NCBI GenBank assembly: GCA_025210475.1
Contig: JAOARW010000065.1
Span: 62,001 to 126,000 of the forward strand
DNA from: Carboxylicivirga sp.
GTDB lineage: Bacteria > Bacteroidota > Bacteroidia > Bacteroidales > Marinilabiliaceae
Direction of reading: 5' to 3'
DNA length: 64,000 bases
Below the pieces are notes generated by a model. It did no database searches. It was not told the DNA's origin and saw only the letters and a list, made by a program, of their open reading frames with translations. Positions 17,088-24,403 of the stretch are shown in pieces (positions within the stretch are counted from its first letter, which is position 1; the number at the start of each line of letters is the position of its first letter). A program made the position numbers and the translations under genes.

Positions 17088-18362
17088 TTATTTTCTTATG
17101 ATCTCGATCGTTTTGATACGAATTTCATTCACTGGCCGGTCCACTGCATAGGTTTTAACCGATGCGATTTGATCTACCACATCCATTCCTTTGGTCACCC
17201 AGGCAAATACCGTATAATCGCCATCGAGGTATGGGGCACCACCAACGGTTGTATAAGCTTTACGCTGAGCTGCTGTATATTTGATGCCTTTTTCAACTTG
17301 TAATTCATCCAGTTCGGTATTATTAAAAAGGCGTCCGGCCACAATATAAAACTGCGATCCATCACTGCGGTTATGTTTGTTTCGATCTTCAGGCAGTTTC
17401 GATGCGGCAATCATTCCTCTTTTATGAAACAAATCAGGCTGTATGTTCATCTTAAGCGTATAGCCTGGTCCCTGCCAGCCTACAACATCATCTTTCCTGG
17501 CATATTTGGTATCGGCAGCTCCTGTTTGAATCAGAAAATTATTAATAACCCGATGCACCAAAAGGCTGTCGTAAAAATTATCGCTTACCAGCTTGATAAA
17601 ATTATCGCGGTATTTAGGCGTTTTATCCGAAAGAGCTAATTCGATATTACCTTTATTAGTAATGATGCGAAACCCTTTCACCTTGGTATGCGAGATATAA
17701 ACCTTATTGCTTTTGTTGCGAAGATCATAAATAGATTGTGGCCTTTTCTTTTGATTTTTAAGCAACTGATTAATCCATCTGGCTTCTAAAATTCTTTTAT
17801 TACCATCAACTTCCTGAACCAATCCGGCAAGTCTATGGCTATTGGCAAAAACGGGTTTTCCAACCTTAAAATCACCTTCATAGGTTTTATAAGAAAGCGT
17901 ATCGCTTGCCACTAAATTACCTCCCAAACCTTCATCAACATAAAGTTTACGGTTCTTCCGAAACAACTGATAAATGGAATCTGCTTTAAACGTGGCATCT
18001 TTAATGCTCAGAAATTTTAGATTTCGGCGATTAACTTTTAACAAAACCAGATCCAAATCAACATCATATGCCACAAAACCCTGAACCGTTGTAAAATCCT
18101 CAAGCCCCATAGGCGAAGCTTTTACTTTGTAGGCACCCTTAATATAACTCAGATTGGTTACCACCAGGTTTGATGCAACATAGAAACCATAACCATCATT
18201 CAAACGACGGGTATAATGATCAAACGTACGTAAACTCACAATTCCCTTTACATTGTCCTTGTATGATCCTTTAAAGGCATCAACAACAACTTGCTGTTTT
18301 TGTGGCTTTTGGCAAGCTAATAAACAAGTCGTTAAAATGAGAATGGTAAAAAGCTTATTCAT
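17088..18362 (-). CDS. Lipoprotein: trypsin-like pseudoprotease fused to cyclophilin
   Basis: Start at 18362 (MNKLFTILILTTCLLAC), which gives a lipobox; the open frame begins nine codons earlier. Residues about 40-210 look like a trypsin/HtrA fold (GYGFYVASNLVVTNLSYIKGA; VDLDLVLLKVN; KVGKPVFANSHRLAGLV). The catalytic histidine is replaced (TNLSY for TNxH) and there is no GNSGGP, so proteolysis is not expected. Residues about 225-424 are a cyclophilin domain with RVINNFLIQTGA and SQFYIVAGR, and an insertion of about 25 residues before LDGDYTVF. It is a periplasmic or outer-membrane-anchored proline isomerase or chaperone. Two more cyclophilins lie just upstream on the same strand. Confidence 0.85.
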   Translation of the reverse strand: MNKLFTILILTTCLLACQKPQKQQVVVDAFKGSYKDNVKGIVSLRTFDHYTRRLNDGYGFYVASNLVVTNLSYIKGAYKVKASPMGLEDFTTVQGFVAYDVDLDLVLLKVNRRNLKFLSIKDATFKADSIYQLFRKNRKLYVDEGLGGNLVASDTLSYKTYEGDFKVGKPVFANSHRLAGLVQEVDGNKRILEARWINQLLKNQKKRPQSIYDLRNKSNKVYISHTKVKGFRIITNKGNIELALSDKTPKYRDNFIKLVSDNFYDSLLVHRVINNFLIQTGAADTKYARKDDVVGWQGPGYTLKMNIQPDLFHKRGMIAASKLPEDRNKHNRSDGSQFYIVAGRLFNNTELDELQVEKGIKYTAAQRKAYTTVGGAPYLDGDYTVFAWVTKGMDVVDQIASVKTYAVDRPVNEIRIKTIEIIRK

Positions 18363-18492
18363 CTGTCTAAATTTATTTTCATTGGTCATAACTTGTCACG
18401 CCTGGCGGGATGGAACTCCCAATAGTTTCAATCATTCTATGAGTGTAAATTGAATTTGCATGGTCGTTTCCTACGTTCTAATAGTAAAAATA

Positions 18493-19122
18493 TCACTTCT
18501 TTGAAATGGCCAAGGTTAATCCCAACAGGGCTAAAACACTCACTTTACTCCACTTGGTGAATTTCCAGAAACGTGCATTATTCAGCACATCGGTTAAACG
18601 ACCAGCTAATATTGCAATAAGCAAGAAAATAAATATGGCCTGAATCATAAAAACAGTTCCCAGTGCCAGCATCTGGTATGATTGATCGATGCCTGATTTG
18701 CTTATAAACTGCGGCAAGAATGCAATAAAAAACAAAGACACTTTGGGATTCAAGACGTTCATAAAAAAGCCTTTGCGAATCAACTTCATAAAACTCGATG
18801 GTTTAAAGGATTGATCTGAACTCAAGGCAATAATCGGCTTTTTATCCTTTGTTGCAAGAATAGCCAGGTAAAAAAGATAAGCAGCTCCAAGATATTTAAT
18901 AACAGAAAAGGCGATTGCCGATTTTTGTATGATTATAGAAAGACCTGTTGCTGCCGCAAATGTATGAATCAATATTCCTGAACACAGGCCAATTGAAATC
19001 GCAATACCATTTCTTTGACCTTTTGTAATGCTCTCCGTTAATACAAAAATATTGTCAGGGCCTGGCATTAATGTAAGTAATACCGATGCTCCAATAAACG
19101 ATATAAGTAATTCTAATTCCAT
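18493..19122 (-). CDS. LysE/RhtB-family amino-acid exporter
   Basis: Integral membrane protein of 209 residues with five or six hydrophobic segments. The family signature is at the N-terminus: LLTLMPGPDNIFVLTESITKGQRNGIAISIGLCSG. KGFFMNVLNPKVSLFFIAFLPQF is the second conserved block. LysE/RhtB proteins export amino acids or their derivatives (lysine, homoserine, threonine, leucine) across the inner membrane. The substrate cannot be predicted from sequence. It lies between two cyclophilin genes on the same strand with gaps of 130 and 32 bases, so it may be read with the upstream cyclophilin. Confidence 0.92.
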   Translation of the reverse strand: MELELLISFIGASVLLTLMPGPDNIFVLTESITKGQRNGIAISIGLCSGILIHTFAAATGLSIIIQKSAIAFSVIKYLGAAYLFYLAILATKDKKPIIALSSDQSFKPSSFMKLIRKGFFMNVLNPKVSLFFIAFLPQFISKSGIDQSYQMLALGTVFMIQAIFIFLLIAILAGRLTDVLNNARFWKFTKWSKVSVLALLGLTLAISKK

Positions 19123-19154
19123 ATTTTTAAGCTTACAATTTCTGCTGATATGAG

Positions 19155-19958
19155 TTATTGAGTAACGATGCTAACCTTTATTTTCACGTCGGTTCTGGGG
19201 CGATTGTTTTTATCAACTGGCAAAGCAGCTATTTTACTTAAAACACCCAAACCTTCCACCACCTCGCCAAATACGGTATAATCTCCATCCAGTTCAGGTG
19301 TGCCTCCAATTGAAGAATACAACTGACGCTGTTTTTCAGTGAATTCAATCTTATCTGATATGCTGTAGTGAAAATTGATCTTGTCTTTTATTTCGCGTAA
19401 TAGTTTATTGAAAGCCTTGGGATCCTCGGTTTTAAGCTTTGCCAATTCTTCTTTGTGGGGCAGATAATATTGCCTTTTTAACTCAATCTTAATAGGATTA
19501 TTGGTTGCCTTTTCAATTAAATCCAGCTCATTGCTCGTATACTTTCGTCCTTGTACAATATAAAACTGCGATATATCCGACATTTTAAAGTGATTAACTT
19601 CTTCTGGCTGTCGCGGAGCACAAAGCGCACCTTTTTTATGGAAGCAGTTTTCGTGATACTCAGCATCAATATTTATGGCCTTTCCATAACCAATGGCTCT
19701 TCCTGGTGCAGCATTGCGAGAGTCGGAGGACCCGCCCTGAATAACAAAACCTTTCACCACGCGGTAAAACAAGGTTCCATCGAAATGCTTTTCGCCCACT
19801 AATTTTAAAAAATGATCACGATGATCAGGTGTTTCATTGTACAATTTCACCTTCATCGTTCCCATATTGGTTGTTATATTAACATAGTAAACAGGCTCTT
19901 GTGACTGAGCTGCAGCCGAGAGCATCAGCGCGATGGCCAGGCATATAAATCGTTGCAT
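19155..19958 (-). CDS. Secreted cyclophilin-type peptidyl-prolyl isomerase with long helical insertion
   Basis: Protein of 267 residues with signal peptide (CLAIALMLSAAAQSQ). It has cyclophilin motifs FYRVVKGFVIQGG (catalytic arginine kept), SQFYIVQGR and LDGDYTVFGEVVEGL. Between SQFYIVQGR and the last block about 75 residues are inserted (IKIELKRQYYLPHKEELAKL and following), charged and probably helical, where typical cyclophilins have about ten. It probably assists folding in the periplasm. It is the second of three cyclophilin genes on this strand within 4 kb. Confidence 0.9.
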   Translation of the reverse strand: MQRFICLAIALMLSAAAQSQEPVYYVNITTNMGTMKVKLYNETPDHRDHFLKLVGEKHFDGTLFYRVVKGFVIQGGSSDSRNAAPGRAIGYGKAINIDAEYHENCFHKKGALCAPRQPEEVNHFKMSDISQFYIVQGRKYTSNELDLIEKATNNPIKIELKRQYYLPHKEELAKLKTEDPKAFNKLLREIKDKINFHYSISDKIEFTEKQRQLYSSIGGTPELDGDYTVFGEVVEGLGVLSKIAALPVDKNNRPRTDVKIKVSIVTQ

Positions 19959-20081
19959 AAACGTTTGTTTTGAAACTGCAAGATAAGTATTACTTAGGAT
20001 TTTTAAGAAAAGACCAAATTGGTGGCACCGTAATAGTCTTTAAGCTTCGATCATAATGCTATCAAAATTATGATATACTTA

Positions 20082-20127
20082 CAAAAAACGGATGCAATCC
20101 ATTTACCTGGGTAAAGAATAGCATCCG
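20082..20127 (-). terminator. Intrinsic terminator after the third cyclophilin gene
   Basis: Arms CGGATGC (20089-20095) and GCATCCG (20121-20127), with an inner TTTAC/GTAAA pairing, followed on the minus strand by TTTTTTG. It lies about 40 bases after the stop at 20166 and separates that gene from the next cyclophilin. Confidence 0.8.
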
Positions 20128-20165
20128 CTAAATTATTTTATTTCCTAATCTAAGCTGACAAAAAC

Positions 20166-20981
20166 CTAGTTAAGTACTTTCATTTTAATAATATAAACGT
20201 CTTCAACAGGACGATCAGCTGCTCCGGTTTCAACTCCTGCAATGGCATCAATTACTTCCAGTCCTTCAACCACTTCCCCAAACACAGTATAGTTATCATC
20301 CAAATGAGGAACACCGCCCAATGTACGGTACACTTCTTTGATGTCTTCAGGAATCGTTTGCTTAGGCTCCTTCGTCATCTTCTTTTCAACTTCTTCTTCG
20401 ATTCTAACACGCATATTCATAAAAGCCTCATTATCGCCACTCTCCTGAATTTTTTGCAATGAATCTTTATACTCCTCAAGCGTTTTATAAAACACCTGCT
20501 GGCGTTTCATATCTTCATAACGCTTTTCAATGCCCTTAAAACCTTCATCGGTAAAAGGCTTACCCTGTACAATATAAAACTGCGAACCTGATGATTTTTT
20601 TTCAGGGTTAACATTATCTCCTGTTCGGGCAGCTGCCAACGCACCTTTTTTATGGAAAAACTTAGGGTAATTTATCTCCGCAGGAACCTGATATCCTGGT
20701 CCTCCATTTCCTAACATAGCATCCGGTTTGGCACTTCTTGACTCCGGATCACCACCTTGAATCATAAAATCGTTAATCACCCGGTGAAACAGCAATGAAT
20801 CGTAAAAGCCTTCTTCGGCAAGTTTAACAAAGTTATCCCGATGCTTTGGGGTTTCGTCATAAAGTTTAATTTTCATATTTCCTTTAGACGTTTCCATTAA
20901 AATCATCACACCTTCCTTGGATTGCTGACTGCATGACGCAAATAAAGCAAGGGCAAGAATAGTCGTTAATAAAATCTTCAT
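20166..20981 (-). CDS. Lipoprotein cyclophilin-type peptidyl-prolyl isomerase with helical insertion
   Basis: Protein of 271 residues with lipobox LFASC (Cys17). Cyclophilin blocks are MKIKLYDETPKHRDNFVKL, FHRVINDFMIQGGDPESR (catalytic arginine kept), SGSQFYIVQGK and LDDNYTVFGEVVEGLEVIDAI. About 75 residues are inserted after SQFYIVQGK (GIEKRYEDMKRQQVFYKTLE and following), strongly helical and charged. It is a membrane-anchored periplasmic folding catalyst. Its own terminator at 20082-20127 separates it from the following cyclophilin gene. Confidence 0.92.
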   Translation of the reverse strand: MKILLTTILALALFASCSQQSKEGVMILMETSKGNMKIKLYDETPKHRDNFVKLAEEGFYDSLLFHRVINDFMIQGGDPESRSAKPDAMLGNGGPGYQVPAEINYPKFFHKKGALAAARTGDNVNPEKKSSGSQFYIVQGKPFTDEGFKGIEKRYEDMKRQQVFYKTLEEYKDSLQKIQESGDNEAFMNMRVRIEEEVEKKMTKEPKQTIPEDIKEVYRTLGGVPHLDDNYTVFGEVVEGLEVIDAIAGVETGAADRPVEDVYIIKMKVLN

Positions 20982-21009
20982 TTTAATATGATTAGTGTTC
21001 TATTTTGTA

Positions 21010-21354
21010 TTATGCGAATTCAACATCTTTAAAATACTCGATCAGCCCCTTTTTAATTAGTTGATTTTGATAAGATGGCATCATTGACTTGAGCTTGGGT
21101 GATGCTTCGAATATTGGAAAACCATCGGCATCAATTCCTGTTTCTTTGATGTATCCCTGGCGAACCAAAATACGACAGCGCGCTACGTTGATCAAATCCA
21201 TTTTTTCGGTTTTTGAAAATTCTCTAAAACCCCATCCCATTTCCTGAATGCCCAATACAAAAAGAATAAACTCATACTCAGCACTTACTTTAAAGTGTTT
21301 GCTGACTTTTAGTATCAGCTTATCCCATTCTTCCTCAAATTCTTTCGTTGTCAT
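21010..21354 (-). CDS. Conserved-looking hypothetical cytoplasmic protein
   Basis: I do not recognise a characterised family. The protein has about 114 residues, acidic and aromatic, with no signal peptide or membrane segment (FEEEWDKLILKVSKHFKVSA; GIQEMGWGFREFSKTEKMDL; RCRILVRQGYIKETG). The start at 21354 is preferred over 21363, because a promoter TTG-N19-TAATTTTG ends at 21368 and transcription would begin at about 21362. It lies 28 bases upstream of the third cyclophilin gene on the same strand, so the two are probably co-transcribed. Composition and codon use look like the neighbours, so the gene is probably real. Confidence 0.7.
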   Translation of the reverse strand: MTTKEFEEEWDKLILKVSKHFKVSAEYEFILFVLGIQEMGWGFREFSKTEKMDLINVARCRILVRQGYIKETGIDADGFPIFEASPKLKSMMPSYQNQLIKKGLIEYFKDVEFA

Positions 21355-21367
21355 TTCTGCCATGATT

Positions 21368-21397
21368 CAAAATTAATTAAACGTGCTTAATGCACAA
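21368..21397 (-). promoter_or_regulatory. Promoter TTG-N19-TAATTTTG for the hypothetical gene and third cyclophilin
   Basis: On the minus strand TTG (21397-21395), 19 bases, then TAATTTTG (21375-21368). Spacing and both boxes fit the Bacteroidota consensus. Transcription would start within a few bases of the first start codon. Confidence 0.6.
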
Positions 21398-21540
21398 GTT
21401 GTATGCCTGATTAATGCCAAATTAAAATCATTCATTGAATGATGCTTTTGGTATAACTACCAAACAGCATAAAAATTAAAAAGTTGGAAACTTTTGTTTA
21501 TTGCTTGTAACTTATTCGTAAATGTGTGCGTCCTATTTTG

Positions 21541-21554
21541 GTAACAAGTGTTAC
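21541..21554. promoter_or_regulatory. Operator-like palindrome upstream of the DUF4097 gene
   Basis: GTAACA-AG-TGTTAC is a perfect 14-base inverted repeat 41 bases upstream of the start at 21595. No regulator is adjacent. It could bind a dimeric repressor. Confidence 0.35.
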
Positions 21555-21594
21555 TAAGTTTTGAATCAATCGATTGTATTACCAAAAATATACT

Positions 21595-22620
21595 ATGATG
21601 AAAGAGTTAAAAAGAATGAGTTTTCTCACGATGCTTTTTGCCGTGAGTATGATTGCTTGTGTAGAAGCACAGGATGTTCTTGACCAGGTCAACGAGTCGT
21701 ATAAAAATATTAAAGATGTTGAGATCGAAGGATCTTTTTGCTCCGTTAATATCAATGGAGGATCCGGATCGGAAGTGACTCTGACTGGTGAAATTACCGG
21801 ATCGAATAAATACGAAGTTAAAATTCGTCACAACGTCAGCGGAGGAACCCTACGTGTTTGGATCGATCGTCCAAATTCATTAAGAAATGTACGAGGTAAA
21901 TTAGAATTAAATGTTCCTCAAAACACCAATGTTGATGTGGATAATTCAAGCGGAAGTATCTATGTTTCCAACCTCGGACAAGTGGTAGTTAAACTGGAAG
22001 CATCAAGTGGCAGCATCAAAGCTCAAAACATTGATTCGAATGTAAATGCATCGGCATCTTCGGGTAGTATCTCAACTGTGGATATTTCAGGCGATGTACG
22101 GGCAAATACTTCATCCGGTGGGCAAAAACATGCACGCATTGGTGGTAGTTTAAAAGCAAAGGCTTCTTCGGGCAGTATCAAGGTTGATGGCGTTGAAGGC
22201 GAAGCTGAAGTTCAAACCTCTTCTGGTAGCCAGTCAATCAATACCATTGGCAGTAATTTGTATGCCCAGGCTTCTTCCGGTAGTATTAAAATAAGCGACG
22301 TGCGCGGCAATGTAAAAGCCAATACTTCATCGGGCGGACTAAGTTTGAGTAATGTAACCGGAGCCCTTAACCTGGTTTCAACAAGTGGTAGCCAACGCGG
22401 ATCAAACATCAAACTGACTGGTAATTCAAGCTTTAAATCATCATCGGGTAGTGTTTCGATGGATTTGACCAATGACACAGAAGAATTAAGTTTTGCCTTA
22501 AGAGCATCTTCAGGTAGCTTAAACGCTAAAGGAAGCAGTGGCCGAAAAAATTTGGTTATTGAACGTGGTCCGATAAGAGTGACTGGTACAAGTAGCTCAG
22601 GAAGCCAGTCTTACAGATAA
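21595..22620 (+). CDS. DUF4097-like secreted repeat protein
   Basis: Start chosen at 21595 (MMKELKRMSFLTMLFAVSM), the first Met directly before the basic N-terminus and hydrophobic core; 21598 is an alternative and the open frame begins at 21574. Cleavage may occur at VEA-QD, or Cys29 may be lipidated. The mature protein is built of repeats of about 20 residues ending in SSGS or SSGG (at least ten copies; for example KLEASSGSIKAQNI, ASASSGSISTVDI, AKASSGSIKVDGV). This is the right-handed beta-helix pattern of DUF4097 adhesin-like proteins. Its role is unknown; cell-envelope location is likely. The serine-rich turns stack on one edge, so the helix would present a regular ladder. It ends at a strong shared terminator. 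Confidence 0.8.
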   Translation: MMKELKRMSFLTMLFAVSMIACVEAQDVLDQVNESYKNIKDVEIEGSFCSVNINGGSGSEVTLTGEITGSNKYEVKIRHNVSGGTLRVWIDRPNSLRNVRGKLELNVPQNTNVDVDNSSGSIYVSNLGQVVVKLEASSGSIKAQNIDSNVNASASSGSISTVDISGDVRANTSSGGQKHARIGGSLKAKASSGSIKVDGVEGEAEVQTSSGSQSINTIGSNLYAQASSGSIKISDVRGNVKANTSSGGLSLSNVTGALNLVSTSGSQRGSNIKLTGNSSFKSSSGSVSMDLTNDTEELSFALRASSGSLNAKGSSGRKNLVIERGPIRVTGTSSSGSQSYR

Positions 22621-22707
22621 CGAAACGGTTCTTTCACCGGATGATGAAAGATAAAAATGGATTCATCTGGTGATTTTAAAATAGCAAAAAGTCAATATTG
22701 GCTGCAA

Positions 22708-22744
22708 AAAACGGGTTGAATGTTTATGGTTCAACCCGTTTTAT
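22708..22744. terminator. Bidirectional terminator between the DUF4097 gene and arsC
   Basis: Perfect 11-pair stem AACGGGTTGAA (22710-22720) and complement (22730-22740), nine-base loop, A-tract on the left and T-tract on the right. A second imperfect hairpin (TCACCGGATGA/TCATCTGGTGA) lies at about 22634-22672. Confidence 0.88.
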
Positions 22745-22748
22745 ATTC

Positions 22749-23090
22749 TTATAATATCGTTTCAATCGCTTCAGTTGGTCGGCCAATTACTGCTTTATCG
22801 CCGTTGATAACAATTGGACGCTCGATTAAACGAGGATATTCCAACATGGCCAATACCCACTCTTCATCTGACAATTCTTTATCTTCGAATTCCATTTTGT
22901 AAACCTCTTCATTCTTACGAATCAGTTCCAAAGGGGTAATTCCCAATTTATCAATTACCGTTGTTAGCTCATCAGGTGTTAGTACATCATCCAAATACTT
23001 GATGATTTCAAATTCTACACCTTTTTCTTCCAATAACGTCACAGCCGCGCGACTCTTGGAGCATCTTGGGTTATGTAATATTTTTATCAT
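22749..23090 (-). CDS. arsC: ArsC-family reductase (arsenate reductase-like)
   Basis: Thioredoxin-fold protein of 113 residues. NPRCSKSRAA carries the catalytic cysteine, and the later arginines (RPIVI, IGRPTE) match the glutaredoxin-dependent ArsC/YfgD group. Residue pattern and length are canonical. No arsB, acr3 or ArsR gene is adjacent, so arsenate resistance is not certain; YffB- or Spx-like redox roles are alternatives. It lies 23 bases after prfB on the same strand. Confidence 0.88.
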   Translation of the reverse strand: MIKILHNPRCSKSRAAVTLLEEKGVEFEIIKYLDDVLTPDELTTVIDKLGITPLELIRKNEEVYKMEFEDKELSDEEWVLAMLEYPRLIERPIVINGDKAVIGRPTEAIETIL

Positions 23091-23113
23091 TGCAATAAGT
23101 TTTTAGTAGCTTG

Positions 23114-24212
23114 TTAATAAACCTCTTCGGCACCAAATTCCATCAGGTAAGCTTTAATAAAGCCATCAATGTCACCATCCATTACAGCCTGAACGTTGGA
23201 AGTTTCGAAGTTTGTACGCACATCTTTAACCAGTTTATAAGGCTGCATTACGTATGATCTAATCTGCGAGCCCCATTCGATCTTTTTCTTTTGCGACTCA
23301 ACCTTATTTTGTTCTTCCATCTGCTTGCGAAGCTCTATCTCAAAAAGCTGAGACTTAAGCAATCGCATGGCATTTTCTTTGTTACCCAGCTGCGAACGCG
23401 ATTCGGTATTCTCAATTACAATGCCCGATGGTGCATGTCGTAATCGAACACCTGTTTCCACCTTGTTCACATTCTGTCCACCGGCACCACCCGAACGGAA
23501 TGTTTCCCAGGTAATGTCACTTGGGTTAATTTCAATATCGATGGTGTCATCAATAAGAGGAATAACAAATACAGAGGTAAAGGATGTCATGCGCTTATTA
23601 GCCGCATTAAATGGCGATAATCGCACCAAGCGGTGAACACCATTTTCACTTTTCAGATAGCCATAGGCAAAATCGCCCTCAAACTGCAAACTAACCGTTT
23701 TAATACCGGCATCATCTCCAGGCTGATAATTCACCTCTTTTACCTTATAGCCATGAGCTTCTCCCCAACGAATGTACATACGCATCAGCATTTCTGCCCA
23801 GTCCTGGCTTTCGGTACCACCAGCTCCGGCATTGATCTTCAGCACAGCTCCCATTTTGTCTTCTTCACGGCGCAGCATGTTTTTCAGCTCCAGCTTTTCT
23901 AGCAGCTCTTTGCACATTTCAAATTGCTGATCCACATCTTCGGCATCGGCTTCGCCGGCTTTATGAAAATCAAACAGCACCTGCAAATCTTCCACTGCTG
24001 ATGCCACTTCCTGGTAATCGTTAACCCAACTTTTAAGCTCGCGCAACTTCTTCATCTGAATCTCTGCCTTCTTGGCATCATCCCAGAAATCGGGCGCCTG
24101 CGAGCGCATTTCTTCTTCTTCTATTTCAACCTTTTTACGATCGATGTCAAAGATACCTCCTTAACGCCAACTCGCGTCCATTTAAGTCTTTAAGTATTTC
24201 TTGTGTTATCAT
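23114..24212 (-). CDS. prfB: Peptide chain release factor 2 with programmed +1 frameshift
   Basis: RF2 ends translation at UGA and UAA. The gene is split between two frames. The first 21 codons run 24212-24150 (MITQEILKDLNGRELALRRYL) and meet an in-frame TGA at 24149-24147. AGGAGG precedes TAT-CTT-TGA-C, the classical RF2 shift signal. Skipping base 24149 leads to DIDRKKVEIEEEEM and the main frame (24148-23114). The joined protein is 365 residues, the normal length. Main-frame marks are the UGA/UAA-recognition SPF in RLSPFNAANKR and the catalytic GGQ in RSGGAGGQNVNKVET. RF2 scarcity promotes the shift, so the gene regulates itself. Confidence 0.97.
24147..24160 (-). promoter_or_regulatory. 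RF2 programmed frameshift signal
   Basis: On the minus strand AGGAGG-TAT-CTT-TGA-C: an internal Shine-Dalgarno-like hexamer three bases before the CTT slip codon, a TGA stop and the favoured following C. The ribosome slips from CTT to TTT and reads on in the +1 frame. Confidence 0.95.
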
Positions 24213-24403
24213 TGTAAATAATTAAGGAGGTAAAGGTACTAATAGTTTCTTAGTTTAATGAGTTAGAGCAGGAAGAGAAAATAAGAGCAGTAGAATATAA
24301 AAATCACCATCGACTCTGTTCTGGGAGTAACATTGTTAAATTGGCTATTAGCCATCAGCCAGTGGCCAGTAGCTTTTTTGATAGAAGAATAATGTTTAAA
24401 AAC

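Noticed and set aside
22749..23090. Arsenic-resistance operon
   Set aside because: Only the ArsC-like gene is present; no exporter or ArsR gene beside it.
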